From an uncultured Verrucomicrobiae bacterium (GTDB lineage Bacteria; Verrucomicrobiota; Verrucomicrobiia; Verrucomicrobiales; Akkermansiaceae), in NCBI GenBank assembly GCA_937957985.1, contig CALGOH010000060.1:1-12928 (forward strand): a DNA stretch of 12,928 nt, given 5' to 3'. Numbering within the stretch: position 1 is the first letter of the stretch; the number at the start of each line of letters is the position of its first letter. This document shows positions 1 through 6,207 of the stretch, in pieces. The position numbers and the translations under genes were made by a program. The notes beneath the pieces were generated by a model that was not told the DNA's origin, ran no database searches, and saw nothing but the letters and a program-made list of their open reading frames with translations.

Positions 1-147
1 TGAGCACGGCCTTCACGCGCGGCGGGGCCGCGGGGGCCGCCGCGGCGCGCGCCGCCCCGCGGGGGCCCCGGCGCCCGCGATGGAAAAGGTCCCCGCGGAC
101 CTGAAGGCGGCAAGCGCAAGGGCGGCCCCGCCGCTCCCGACGCCTGA
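1..147 (+). CDS. possible 3' end of a plus-strand gene with a Gly/Arg/Pro/Lys-rich tail (partial, uncertain)
   Basis: Reading from base 4 to the TGA at 145-147 gives a basic tail rich in Gly, Arg, Pro and Lys, ending GGKRKGGPAAPDA. Tails of this kind are common at the C-termini of bacterial RNA-binding proteins and DEAD-box helicases. A strong terminator on the same strand begins 28 bases after the stop, which supports a plus-strand gene ending here. The problem is a TGA in the same frame at bases 1-3. If the gene is real, the upstream part must enter this frame by a frameshift inside the G/C-only tract, or the tail belongs to another frame: the third frame stops at 102-104, while the second runs on through the terminator. 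No domain is visible, so no function is assigned. Confidence 0.22.
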
Positions 148-175
148 TCGTTTCCCGATCGGCAGATCGTTTCCA

Positions 176-210
176 CGGCCCGGGGCTTCGCCTCCGGGCC
201 GTTTCATTTT
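176..210 (+). terminator. rho-independent terminator for the upstream plus-strand gene
   Basis: A perfect 8-bp stem, CGGCCCGG (176-183) with CCGGGCCG (194-201), encloses a 10-base loop containing TTCG. It is followed directly by the T-rich run TTTCATTTT (202-210). The T-run is only on the plus strand, so it serves a gene entering from the left edge, not the minus-strand dynamin-like gene. Confidence 0.75.
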
Positions 211-237
211 CCCTTCCGGCATCTCCCGGATCGCAAT

Positions 238-310
238 GAAGGACCGCGGACTTCAGTCCGCTTGAGTCTCCGGGCGGTCGGAAGAGCGGACTCAAGTCCG
301 CGGTCCATTC
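238..310. repeat. REP-like double palindrome (extragenic)
   Basis: Two arms face each other. The left arm (238-262) contains GGACCGCGGACTTCAGTCCG and the right arm (282-310) contains CGGACTCAAGTCCGCGGTCC. The arms are near-perfect inverted copies of each other across a spacer of about 19 bases, and each arm also holds its own small palindrome (CGGACT-TC-AGTCCG). This nested layout is that of paired REP/BIME elements, which are scattered between genes and mobilised by REP-associated tyrosine transposases. It sits between the end of the dynamin-like gene (minus strand) and the plus-strand terminator, where it could also stabilise or end the minus-strand transcript. Only one copy occurs in this window, so its repetitive nature is inferred. 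Confidence 0.6.
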
Positions 311-356
311 ATCGCCCACATCGCCCCCATTTCCCGTTCACCATTCCGGCACGGGA

Positions 357-2069
357 TCAGCCCAGGTCCTGCTCGATCGACCTCAACTCGAGGTGCAGGC
401 GGCTCCAGCTTTCCTCCCGCGGCTTCAGGGTCGCCTGGCGCTCCGCAAGCTGGCGCCGGACGCCGATGAGGCCGTTGGCATACTCGTCGAAGAGCCCCCG
501 CACCGCCTCGCCGTAGTCACCGCGCATCGCGGTCTCGAAACGACCCACCGAATCCCGCAGACGCTGCCGGGTCTGGCCGACGATCCGCATCCGGCTGACC
601 CAGGCCGACAGGACGAACACCCCTGCCATGCCACAAGTCGCCAGCAGCAGCGGCCACGCCCATCGGTCGAAACCCAGCCCGCCACAGGTGCCGGCCGCGG
701 TCAGAAGCATCAGCAGCACCGCCAGCAGAAACCGCAGCCGCCGGTTGCGCGAGCGCAGCGGCGCGTCCAGCGACGCGCGCACCCGGAGTTGACCGAGCAC
801 CTCGGTGACCGCCTTCGCGAGGCTTTCGACGAACCGCGCGGTCGCCTCGGCGCGTCCCCCGCCGTGGATCTCCGCCACGCCCGGGTCCAGCCCCATGCGC
901 TCGACCACCCGTGGCCGCACGTCGGACCAGTGCCCCTCGCACTCGGCAAGCAGGCGTTCGGCATCCGCCGCCGCGAAATCCCGGATCGCCTCGCCAAGGC
1001 CGTCCGCCAAGCGCGCCTCGGCCCGCGCCGCCGCGGAGTCGCCGACGAAAAGACGCCAGACGGTCGGCCCGATCCCCAGCATGCGCCCGAGCCGCCGCGC
1101 CAGGTGCGCCACCTCGTTCTCGTAGCGGCCCCGCGCGCCGGCGAGCGTCTTCGGCGAGTTCTCGAGCACCAGGTCGCGGAGCTGGCGAGCCTCGCGCTCC
1201 AGTCCGGCGAGGAACCAGCCGTCGTCGTCCATCGATCGACGCTGACGGTCGAAGGCCGACTCGATGTCACGCAGCAGGTCGGACGCCTCCTGCATGGTGC
1301 GGTCGAGCAGATACCGCCGCGGCTCCGAATCACATGCGGTGGTCGTGAGGTGGTCCTCGAAGGCGGCGAAACGGCTGGCCGACCACGACTTGCGCGACTC
1401 CTGCGGGTCGAGCTTGGCCTCCAGCGCGAGACCCGCGGCCACCGGCAGGATGGGAAGTGCCCGTCCGACCTTCTTCACGCACAGATCGCGCATGTGCCCC
1501 TCGATCACCCGCAGATCGTCGGCCTCCTTCCGGTCGGCCTGCTGCACCACCAGCGTCGTCCTTGCCAGCGCATCATCGGAAAGCCTCGAAACGAGGTCCC
1601 ACGTCGCCGCCGTCCAGGTGTTTCCCGAGGGAAAGACGACTAGCAGCACGTCCGCCTGCTCGAAGCGCGGCAGGTCCGCGAAGATGCCGTCCTTCCACCC
1701 CGAGTTGGTCCCGGGGGTGTCGATCAACTCGAACCGACGAAGAAAATCCACCGGTCGACCGACCTCGGTCCACCCCCCTTCGCCTTCGCCCTCCCGCTCG
1801 ACCGGCGCGTGGCGGTAGAGCGTGGTCCGCTGCGTCGTCGGCAGCGGTCCGGCCGGACAGAGCTCGGCTCCGGCCAGGGCGTTGAGCAGGGTCGACTTGC
1901 CGGCATTCACCTCGCCCAGTACGACCAGGCGGATCGGTCGGGCGAGCCGTCCGCGGGCCCCGTCCGGGTCCGGCGTCCACTCGACACCGCTCGACGCGGC
2001 GAGCTCCTCGATCCGGGAGAAGCAGCCTAACAGGCGATCCCGTGCGGCGAAATGACGCTCACCGACCAT
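357..2069 (-). CDS. dynamin-like GTPase with C-terminal transmembrane hairpin
   Basis: This 570-residue protein of the dynamin superfamily (bacterial dynamin-like protein) is predicted to hydrolyse GTP and act on membranes. All G motifs are visible: G1 GEVNAGKST at 52-60, G2 threonines in PTTQRTT at 77-83, G3 DTPG at 117-120 and a G4-like QQAD at 176-179. The G4 motif lacks the canonical Asn/Thr-Lys, as is frequent in bacterial dynamins. A long helical, Arg/Glu-rich stretch (about 255-440) fits the helical-bundle stalk. Two hydrophobic segments (about 445-464 and 471-491) form a hairpin that would anchor it in the inner membrane. The ATG at 2067-2069 lies 19 bp after the deacetylase stop, so it is probably co-transcribed with it; I see no strong ribosome binding site. 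Bacterial dynamins are often found as adjacent pairs, but here there is only one. Family assignment is firm; the cellular role (membrane repair, phage stress, fission) cannot be read from sequence. Confidence 0.88.
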   Translation of the reverse strand: MVGERHFAARDRLLGCFSRIEELAASSGVEWTPDPDGARGRLARPIRLVVLGEVNAGKSTLLNALAGAELCPAGPLPTTQRTTLYRHAPVEREGEGEGGWTEVGRPVDFLRRFELIDTPGTNSGWKDGIFADLPRFEQADVLLVVFPSGNTWTAATWDLVSRLSDDALARTTLVVQQADRKEADDLRVIEGHMRDLCVKKVGRALPILPVAAGLALEAKLDPQESRKSWSASRFAAFEDHLTTTACDSEPRRYLLDRTMQEASDLLRDIESAFDRQRRSMDDDGWFLAGLEREARQLRDLVLENSPKTLAGARGRYENEVAHLARRLGRMLGIGPTVWRLFVGDSAAARAEARLADGLGEAIRDFAAADAERLLAECEGHWSDVRPRVVERMGLDPGVAEIHGGGRAEATARFVESLAKAVTEVLGQLRVRASLDAPLRSRNRRLRFLLAVLLMLLTAAGTCGGLGFDRWAWPLLLATCGMAGVFVLSAWVSRMRIVGQTRQRLRDSVGRFETAMRGDYGEAVRGLFDEYANGLIGVRRQLAERQATLKPREESWSRLHLELRSIEQDLG

Positions 2070-2088
2070 TTCCGCCGCCCGCGCTGCC

Positions 2089-2967
2089 TCAGGGATTGGC
2101 CGGAGTCACCGAAGCCTGGGCGGTGCTGTCCTCCGACGGCTTCATCGCCAGCAACTGCGAGACCGTCACGAACTTGTAGCCCTTGCGCAGCAGGCCGTCG
2201 AGGGTCGCGGGCATCGCGTCCACCGTAGGCGCATGCAGGTCGTGGGCGAGGATGATCGCGCCGGGCGTCGCACCGGAAAGGATGCGCGAGGTGACCACCG
2301 AGGGACCCGGACGCTGCCAGTCGCGCGGATCGACCGACCACATGATGGTCGGGTAGTTGAACTCGGAGTGGATCCACGTCCGCTGGCTTTGCAGCAACGC
2401 ACCGTAAGGCGGCCGCAGGGTGCGCGGCTGCACGCCGGTCGCCTTGGCGATCGAGGCGCGACACTTGTTCAGTTCGTTGCGCACCGAGTCGTCGCTCATC
2501 TTGGTCATGTTGCCGTGCGTGTAGGTGTGGTTCCCGATCTCGTGGCCCTCGGCGACGATCCGGCGGGTGATGTCGGGATACATGTCCACGTTGCGGCCGA
2601 TCACGTAGAAGGTCGCCTTGATGTTGCGCTCGCGCAGCATGTCGAGCAGGCGCGGCGTGTTGCTCGGGTGCGGCCCGTCGTCGAAGGTCATCGCGACGTA
2701 GGGCTTGTTGACCGAGACCCGGGAAAAGGTGACACCCGCGTCCTTGCCGAAGCTGGACGAAAGCTGCATGTCCGGATTGCGCGGCACCGGCCCTCTCGCG
2801 TTCGGCGCCCGGTAGGCCCGGTTGGCCTCGGTCTTCACCGGCGCCACATCGCCCGCCGACACGTTCTTGTCGGCATTCTTGCAGCTCCCCAGGGACATCC
2901 CGAGGAAGGTGAGGGAGACAACGTGGAGGGCGACTTTCATAACAAACTTCAGAGGCGGGCGATTCAT
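2089..2967 (-). CDS. polysaccharide deacetylase (NodB family, CE4), lipoprotein
   Basis: This is a predicted metal-dependent deacetylase of N-acetylated glycans, probably peptidoglycan or an exopolysaccharide, in the cell envelope. Numbered from the ATG at 2967 (292 residues), the CE4 motifs appear in order: TFDDGPH (94-100, catalytic and metal Asp), HTYTH (147-151, metal His pair), RPPYG (195-199), DPRDW (213-217) and LAHDLH (240-245). The N-terminus has a hydrophobic signal ending in the lipobox LGSC (Cys29), so the enzyme should be a lipid-anchored periplasmic protein. The start is uncertain: a GTG at 2994 would add nine residues, and an ATG at 2940 gives a shorter, more classical lipoprotein signal peptide. 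None has a convincing Shine-Dalgarno sequence. It lies between mtnP and the dynamin-like gene on the same strand. Substrate is not determinable here. Confidence 0.9.
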   Translation of the reverse strand: MNRPPLKFVMKVALHVVSLTFLGMSLGSCKNADKNVSAGDVAPVKTEANRAYRAPNARGPVPRNPDMQLSSSFGKDAGVTFSRVSVNKPYVAMTFDDGPHPSNTPRLLDMLRERNIKATFYVIGRNVDMYPDITRRIVAEGHEIGNHTYTHGNMTKMSDDSVRNELNKCRASIAKATGVQPRTLRPPYGALLQSQRTWIHSEFNYPTIMWSVDPRDWQRPGPSVVTSRILSGATPGAIILAHDLHAPTVDAMPATLDGLLRKGYKFVTVSQLLAMKPSEDSTAQASVTPANP

Positions 2968-3030
2968 TGATTGGTGACGGAGTATGCCGCCCACAACGGG
3001 AATGTCACGTCCGCATTTCTTGCGAAATCG

Positions 3031-3891
3031 TCAGCCAAACCTCTCAAGCAGCGGCCACAGGCTGCGGGTCGTCTTTTCCGGCCACAGGGCCCGGCCGGTC
3101 ATGATCGCCCCGTCCAGCGACCGGTGCTCCGGCCATTCGGCCGTCTCCGGCACCGCCTGGACCGCCCTCGCCACCACCCTCTTGGCCAGCGAAACGTTGG
3201 CGTGCAGGTGCCCCATGACCGCCTCGGCACTGACCGCCTCCTCCTCGATCTTCCAGCAATCGTAGTCGGTGATCATCGCCATCGTCGCCGCGGCGATCTC
3301 CGCCTCCCGCGCCAGCTTGACCTCCGGCAGGTTGGTCATCCCGATCACGTCGAAGCCGAGCTGGCGGTTGGTCTCGCTCTCGGCGCGGGTGGAGAACGCC
3401 GGACCGTCCATGTTCACGTAGGTGCCCCCGTCGTGCACCGTCGCGCCCTCCGCCACCGCCGCGTCGCGCAGGATCGCCCGCAGCCCCGTGCTCACCGGCT
3501 CACCGAAGGACACGTGCGCCGCGATCCCGCGTCCGAAGAAGGTGTGATGCTCGCGCCGGCTGGTGCGGTCGAAGAACTGGTCGGGCAGCAGCACGTCGCG
3601 CGGCGCGTATTCTTCACGCAGGCTTCCCACGGCGGTCACGCAGATGAGGAACCTCACATCGAGGCTTCGCAAGGCCCACAGGTTCGCGCGATGATTGATT
3701 TCATGAGGCAGCAAGCGATGACCCCTCCCGTGCCGCGGCAGGAACCACACCCGGCGCCCGGCCAGCTCGCCGCCGACCAGGGCGTCCGAAGGCTCGCCGA
3801 AGGGTGTCTCGACCCGCCGCTCCTCCGCCTTCTCGAAGCCCTCGATCTCGTAAAGACCGCTTCCCCCGATGATCCCGATCGCTGCTGACAT
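3031..3891 (-). CDS. mtnP: S-methyl-5'-thioadenosine phosphorylase
   Basis: This enzyme cleaves 5'-methylthioadenosine with phosphate to adenine and 5-methylthioribose-1-phosphate, feeding methionine and adenine salvage. The 286-residue protein matches the MTAP branch of the PNP/MTAP trimeric phosphorylases along its whole length. Visible motifs are GGSGLY (9-14), RHGRGH (53-58), TAVGSLREE (86-94), the DQFFDRT block (104-110), MDGPAFSTRAES (161-172), MTNLPEVKLAREAEIA (185-200) and TDYDCW (208-213). Asp209 and Asp211 correspond to the aspartates that select 6-amino purines, favouring MTA over inosine/guanosine substrates. I chose the ATG at 3889-3891, which places the nucleotide-binding strand at the N-terminus as in homologues; the open frame continues 34 codons upstream with no family resemblance. 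A GTAGGG stretch upstream may be the ribosome site. It is transcribed away from the L,D-transpeptidase gene, with only 52 bp between the two starts. Confidence 0.93.
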   Translation of the reverse strand: MSAAIGIIGGSGLYEIEGFEKAEERRVETPFGEPSDALVGGELAGRRVWFLPRHGRGHRLLPHEINHRANLWALRSLDVRFLICVTAVGSLREEYAPRDVLLPDQFFDRTSRREHHTFFGRGIAAHVSFGEPVSTGLRAILRDAAVAEGATVHDGGTYVNMDGPAFSTRAESETNRQLGFDVIGMTNLPEVKLAREAEIAAATMAMITDYDCWKIEEEAVSAEAVMGHLHANVSLAKRVVARAVQAVPETAEWPEHRSLDGAIMTGRALWPEKTTRSLWPLLERFG

Positions 3892-3943
3892 GCCCGAAGC
3901 CCTACCCAAGCCCCACGGTCCCGTCGAGTCCTCAAAGGATCGC
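3892..3943. promoter_or_regulatory. divergent intergenic region between mtnP and the L,D-transpeptidase gene
   Basis: Only 52 bp separate the mtnP ATG (3891, minus) from the proposed GTG of the transpeptidase (3944, plus). On the plus strand a Shine-Dalgarno AAAGGA (3934-3939) sits 4 bases before the GTG and decides that start. Promoters for both directions must either fit here or lie within the coding regions; I cannot pick out clear -35/-10 boxes. Confidence 0.45.
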
Positions 3944-4717
3944 GTGAGACCACTCGCGCATCTTTTCGTCTGCGTCCTCACGACCCTTCTCATCCCCGCC
4001 TGTCGCGGTCAGGATGCACCCCGCGTGGACGACTCCGTCGACAGCTCCCTCCCCGGCCCCGAACGCGCCGCCGCCGCTGCGGCGCGGGTAAAGCCGCTCC
4101 TCGCCCCGGCCCTGGCGGAAAAGAAGCTCCGGGTCGGCGACCCCGTCTTCATCCGCGCGTTCAAGGAGGAGAAGGAGCTCGAACTCTGGATGCGGCCGCG
4201 CGACGACGAGCGCTTCGTCCTTTTCCGCACCTACCCCGTCGCCGCCACCTCCGGAAAGATCGGACCAAAACTGGCGGAAGGCGACCTCCAGGTCCCCGAA
4301 GGCTTCTACTATTTCTCCCGTACCGGCCTGAAGCCCGACTCGCGCTTCCACCTCGCGATGAACATCGGCTACCCGAACGCCTACGACCTCCACCACGGGC
4401 GCACCGGCTCCTTCATCATGATCCACGGCAACCGCGTCTCGATCGGCTGCCTCGCCATGACCGATCCGAAAATCGAGGAGATCTACACCCTCTGCGACGC
4501 CGCCCTCGCCGCCGGCCAGCCCTTCATCCGCGTCCACCTCTTTCCCTTCCGCATGACCGACGAGCGCATGGAGGCCGCCGCCGGTCACCGCTGGAACGAT
4601 TTCTGGCGCAACCTCCGGGAAGGTCACGACTGGTTCGAAACGAAACGCGTCCCGCCCGACACGCTTGTCGAGGAAGGACGCTACGTTTTCCGCGACGCCG
4701 CGGCCTCAGCCGAATGA
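3944..4717 (+). CDS. YafK-like L,D-transpeptidase family lipoprotein (YkuD domain)
   Basis: This 257-residue envelope protein has a YkuD catalytic domain. The active-site signature is seen at 161-170: His161-Gly162 and Ser166-Ile-Gly-Cys169 followed by LAMTD, with Cys169 as the nucleophile. The preceding GFYYF, NIGYPNAYD and HGRTGSF segments match the YafK branch rather than ErfK/YbiS. In E. coli, YafK (DpaA/LdtF) releases Braun lipoprotein from peptidoglycan instead of making 3-3 crosslinks, so a hydrolytic or editing role on the murein is plausible. I chose the GTG start at 3944 because it has a good AAAGGA ribosome site and gives a clean lipoprotein signal ending LIPAC (Cys20). An ATG at 3869 or 3890 would add an unrelated Pro-rich leader overlapping mtnP. 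The 3' end overlaps the convergent membrane-protein gene by 12 bp. The exact reaction is inferred from family only. Confidence 0.9.
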   Translation: MRPLAHLFVCVLTTLLIPACRGQDAPRVDDSVDSSLPGPERAAAAAARVKPLLAPALAEKKLRVGDPVFIRAFKEEKELELWMRPRDDERFVLFRTYPVAATSGKIGPKLAEGDLQVPEGFYYFSRTGLKPDSRFHLAMNIGYPNAYDLHHGRTGSFIMIHGNRVSIGCLAMTDPKIEEIYTLCDAALAAGQPFIRVHLFPFRMTDERMEAAAGHRWNDFWRNLREGHDWFETKRVPPDTLVEEGRYVFRDAAASAE

Positions 4718-5194
4718 ACCGAGCGCCGTGTCCGGCTGATCGAACATCCGCTTCACGCTGGGACGCTCCAGCACCACCAGGGTGAAGACCCCCAGCGCCG
4801 TGCCGAAAGGGAAGGACAGGCACTGGAAGCAGGCGACCACGAAGATGAAGGTACGGTAACGGCGGGCCGAAAGGTTGCGACCCGCGAGGAACTGGACCCA
4901 CGCCATGCCGACCGCAATCAGAACGCCGATCCCCCCGAACACGCCGTAGAACCAAGACATCATCTCGAAGATCTCGGTGGGCGGGGGCGAACCGCTGGCC
5001 GAGGGGCTGCTGGCCGCCACGCCCGTCATCGTGTTCATCATCACGATGAAGAAGACGAAGTAGGCCGCCATCAGGCATCCCATCACCACGTGCAGCCCCG
5101 CGAGCACGTAGTGAAAGACCGCGAGCAGGCGGATGTGCTCCGCATCCCGCATCGCCTGGGCATCGGGGATCATCGGGGGTGGCTGCGTTTCCAT
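4706..5194 (-). CDS. small multi-spanning membrane protein, function unknown
   Basis: This is a 162-residue hydrophobic protein without a recognisable enzymatic motif. Hydrophobic segments lie at about 25-53, 80-104 and 114-142; the last may be one long or two short spans, giving three or four transmembrane helices. Between the first two is a short Ser/Pro/Gly loop (60-73). The C-terminal block, with a basic RRYR before a helix, then FPFGTALGVFTLVVL and a RPSVK-type cytoplasmic tail, resembles a widespread class of uncharacterised bacterial membrane proteins. I cannot name the family. It starts 81 bp from the tRNA gene, divergently, and its stop lies inside the last codons of the L,D-transpeptidase gene. 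Coding is supported by the continuous hydrophobic pattern and a sensible ATG start. Confidence 0.75.
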   Translation of the reverse strand: METQPPPMIPDAQAMRDAEHIRLLAVFHYVLAGLHVVMGCLMAAYFVFFIVMMNTMTGVAASSPSASGSPPPTEIFEMMSWFYGVFGGIGVLIAVGMAWVQFLAGRNLSARRYRTFIFVVACFQCLSFPFGTALGVFTLVVLERPSVKRMFDQPDTALGSFG

Positions 5195-5232
5195 GACGCC
5201 ATCCGAGCAGAACCGCCGCCCGGGCTCCAGCC

Positions 5233-5261
5233 TTGTCTCGGCCCGGGAATGCGGCTACCCC
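5233..5261 (+). promoter_or_regulatory. possible promoter of the tRNA-Arg gene
   Basis: TTGTCT (5233-5238) and TACCCC (5256-5261) are separated by 17 bases and end 14 bases before the tRNA 5' end. The -35 element is fair but the -10 is weak. A 7-bp inverted repeat, CCCGGGC (5219-5225) with GCCCGGG (5241-5247), overlaps this region. Confidence 0.25.
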
Positions 5262-5275
5262 TTCCCCGCCGGGGA

Positions 5276-5349
5276 GCGCCCGTAGCTCAGTGGATTAGAG
5301 CACCCGCCTTCTAAGCGGATGGTCGCTGGTTCGAATCCAGCCGGGCGTG
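5276..5349 (+). tRNA. tRNA-Arg (anticodon UCU)
   Basis: A full cloverleaf of 74 bases can be drawn. The acceptor stem is GCGCCCG (5276-5282) with CGGGCGT (5342-5348), the D arm GCTC/GAGC (5285-5288, 5298-5301), the anticodon loop CTTCTAA (5308-5314) with TCT at 5310-5312, and the T arm GCTGG/CCAGC around TTCGAAT. The discriminator base is G5349 and CCA is not encoded, so it must be added after transcription. The anticodon reads AGA and AGG arginine codons, which should be rare in a genome this GC-rich. The anticodon stem has one mismatch, C5303 opposite A5319 (positions 27-43). Confidence 0.95.
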
Positions 5350-5450
5350 CGTTCACGAAGTGAAGAAACGACCGTCATCCACCCCGCCCGCGGCGGCGGG
5401 TGCGATTCGGGATGGCGTGAGCGGAGCGAGGACAATCCAGCCGGGCGCGC
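5334..5450 (+). repeat. direct repeat of the tRNA-Arg 3' end (possible attachment-site remnant)
   Basis: AATCCAGCCGGGCGTGC at 5334-5350 (T-arm, acceptor and discriminator of the tRNA) recurs as AATCCAGCCGGGCGCGC at 5434-5450, 16 of 17 identical and offset by exactly 100 bases. The second copy lacks the rest of the T loop and cannot be part of a working tRNA. Duplicated tRNA 3' ends are the classic trace of tyrosine-recombinase integration. With only about 83 bp between the copies and no integrase in view, this would be a relic or a local duplication rather than an element. Confidence 0.5.
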
Positions 5451-5703
5451 ATTTTTCAAGGGTTCCGCCCCGTGGGCAGCCTGACCGAGCACTGTCTGGG
5501 ATCAGGCGGACGGTCTTTCACAAATAGGGCAATTCACGTGACTCCACCACCACCAGATACAGGGGGCCGCTGGCCGCTTCGGCAAAAAACCGCGCCACGG
5601 GTTGGGGTCGGTGGATACATGTAAACAGCCCTATTCACAAATGGCCCCGGGACCTTCCCGGGGCTGCTTGGTTCAGCATGGCGTTGGATGCATGCAAGAC
5701 AGC
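5350..5703. other. 354-bp intergenic stretch without a convincing gene
   Basis: No open frame here has gene-like composition or a plausible start, and the ones that exist run through the tRNA or into the neighbouring gene. It holds a 5-bp hairpin TTCAC-GAA-GTGAA (5352-5364), a GC-rich hairpin (5380-5402), the duplicated tRNA end (5434-5450), GCCTGA/TCAGGC arms (5479-5484 and 5502-5507), and AATAGGGC near 5524 facing GCCCTATT near 5627. The hairpin at 5643-5665 belongs to the efflux operon. Taken together it looks like a patch of old insertion or rearrangement rather than a gene. Confidence 0.5.
5643..5665 (-). terminator. probable terminator of the metal efflux operon
   Basis: A perfect 9-bp stem, GCCCCGGGA (5644-5652) with TCCCGGGGC (5656-5664), has a three-base loop and a flanking G-T pair. 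It stands 39 bases beyond the stop of the last efflux-operon gene. On the minus strand it is followed by CATTTGTG, a poor U-run, so termination may be partial or rely on other factors. Confidence 0.55.
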
Positions 5704-6207
5704 TTACATCTTCGGAGCAATGGAACCGATGAGTTTGGTGCCGTCCGGCTTCTCGAGCTCGACCCACCACTTCACGTCATCCGGAAGCGGCGACGGAGCC
5801 ATCGCATGGATGTCGTAGTCGCCGTGGGACGAGGCATACTCGCCCTTGCCCACGGACGACATCGTGCGGTCCTCGGAGCCGATCCAGGCCCGGACGACGG
5901 TGGCTCCATCGTCATCGTAAGGCAGCTTGATCACGAGGTGGCCTTCCTTGCCTGCCTCGATCACCCCATGGGCCTGGGACGCCTCGATCTCCAAGTCCCC
6001 GGCCGTAAAGGAACCCAGGCCCACCTCCTCGCCGTGGTCGTGGTCATCTTCAGAATGGCCGGCCTCGCCTTCGTGCGGATGATCCTGGGCTTCACCCTCC
6101 GCGTGGGAGTGTCCGTGATCGTCAGCAGGAGTGGTCTGCTTCTCGCCGCAGGCGACGAGGGCCGCGGAAAGCGCGAGGACGGGAATCATCGTGTATTTCA
6201 TTTTCAT
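5704..6207 (-). CDS. His-rich lipoprotein at the end of the metal efflux operon
   Basis: This 167-residue protein has a signal peptide ending in the lipobox LVAC (Cys20), so it should be lipid-anchored in the periplasm. Residues 30-60 are dominated by His, Asp and Glu (clusters such as DDHGHSH and DDHDHGEE), a typical low-affinity divalent-metal buffer. The remainder (about 63-167) has a strand-rich look, with the GKEGHLVIKLP and KWWVELEKPDG segments, and resembles no family I can name. Its ATG overlaps the TGA of the pump gene in an ATGA arrangement, indicating translational coupling and a shared job. A second ATG two codons downstream is an equally possible start. I infer a role in capturing or presenting metal to, or after, the RND system; neither metal nor partner can be read from the sequence. 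Confidence 0.85.
   Translation of the reverse strand: MKMKYTMIPVLALSAALVACGEKQTTPADDHGHSHAEGEAQDHPHEGEAGHSEDDHDHGEEVGLGSFTAGDLEIEASQAHGVIEAGKEGHLVIKLPYDDDGATVVRAWIGSEDRTMSSVGKGEYASSHGDYDIHAMAPSPLPDDVKWWVELEKPDGTKLIGSIAPKM

Noticed and set aside
13..222. 69-codon minus-strand frame at the left edge
   Set aside because: It passes through a strong plus-strand terminator and a G/C-only tract; composition is that of noise.
393..1643. Long open frame of 416 codons on the plus strand
   Set aside because: It lies wholly opposite the dynamin-like gene, whose motifs are clear; the translation is Arg/Pro/His-rich with no domain, as expected of an antisense shadow in GC-rich DNA.
2233..3888. Plus-strand open frames opposite the deacetylase and mtnP genes
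   Set aside because: They mirror well-identified enzymes on the other strand and show only biased Arg/His/Val/Gly composition without motifs.
5295..5492. Minus-strand open frame containing GWIRTSD
   Set aside because: This is the antisense reading of the tRNA-Arg gene, a well-known source of false protein calls.
5534..5770. 78-codon minus-strand frame downstream of the His-rich lipoprotein gene
   Set aside because: It overlaps the end of the lipoprotein gene in another frame, runs through the proposed terminator and has no recognisable composition or start signal.
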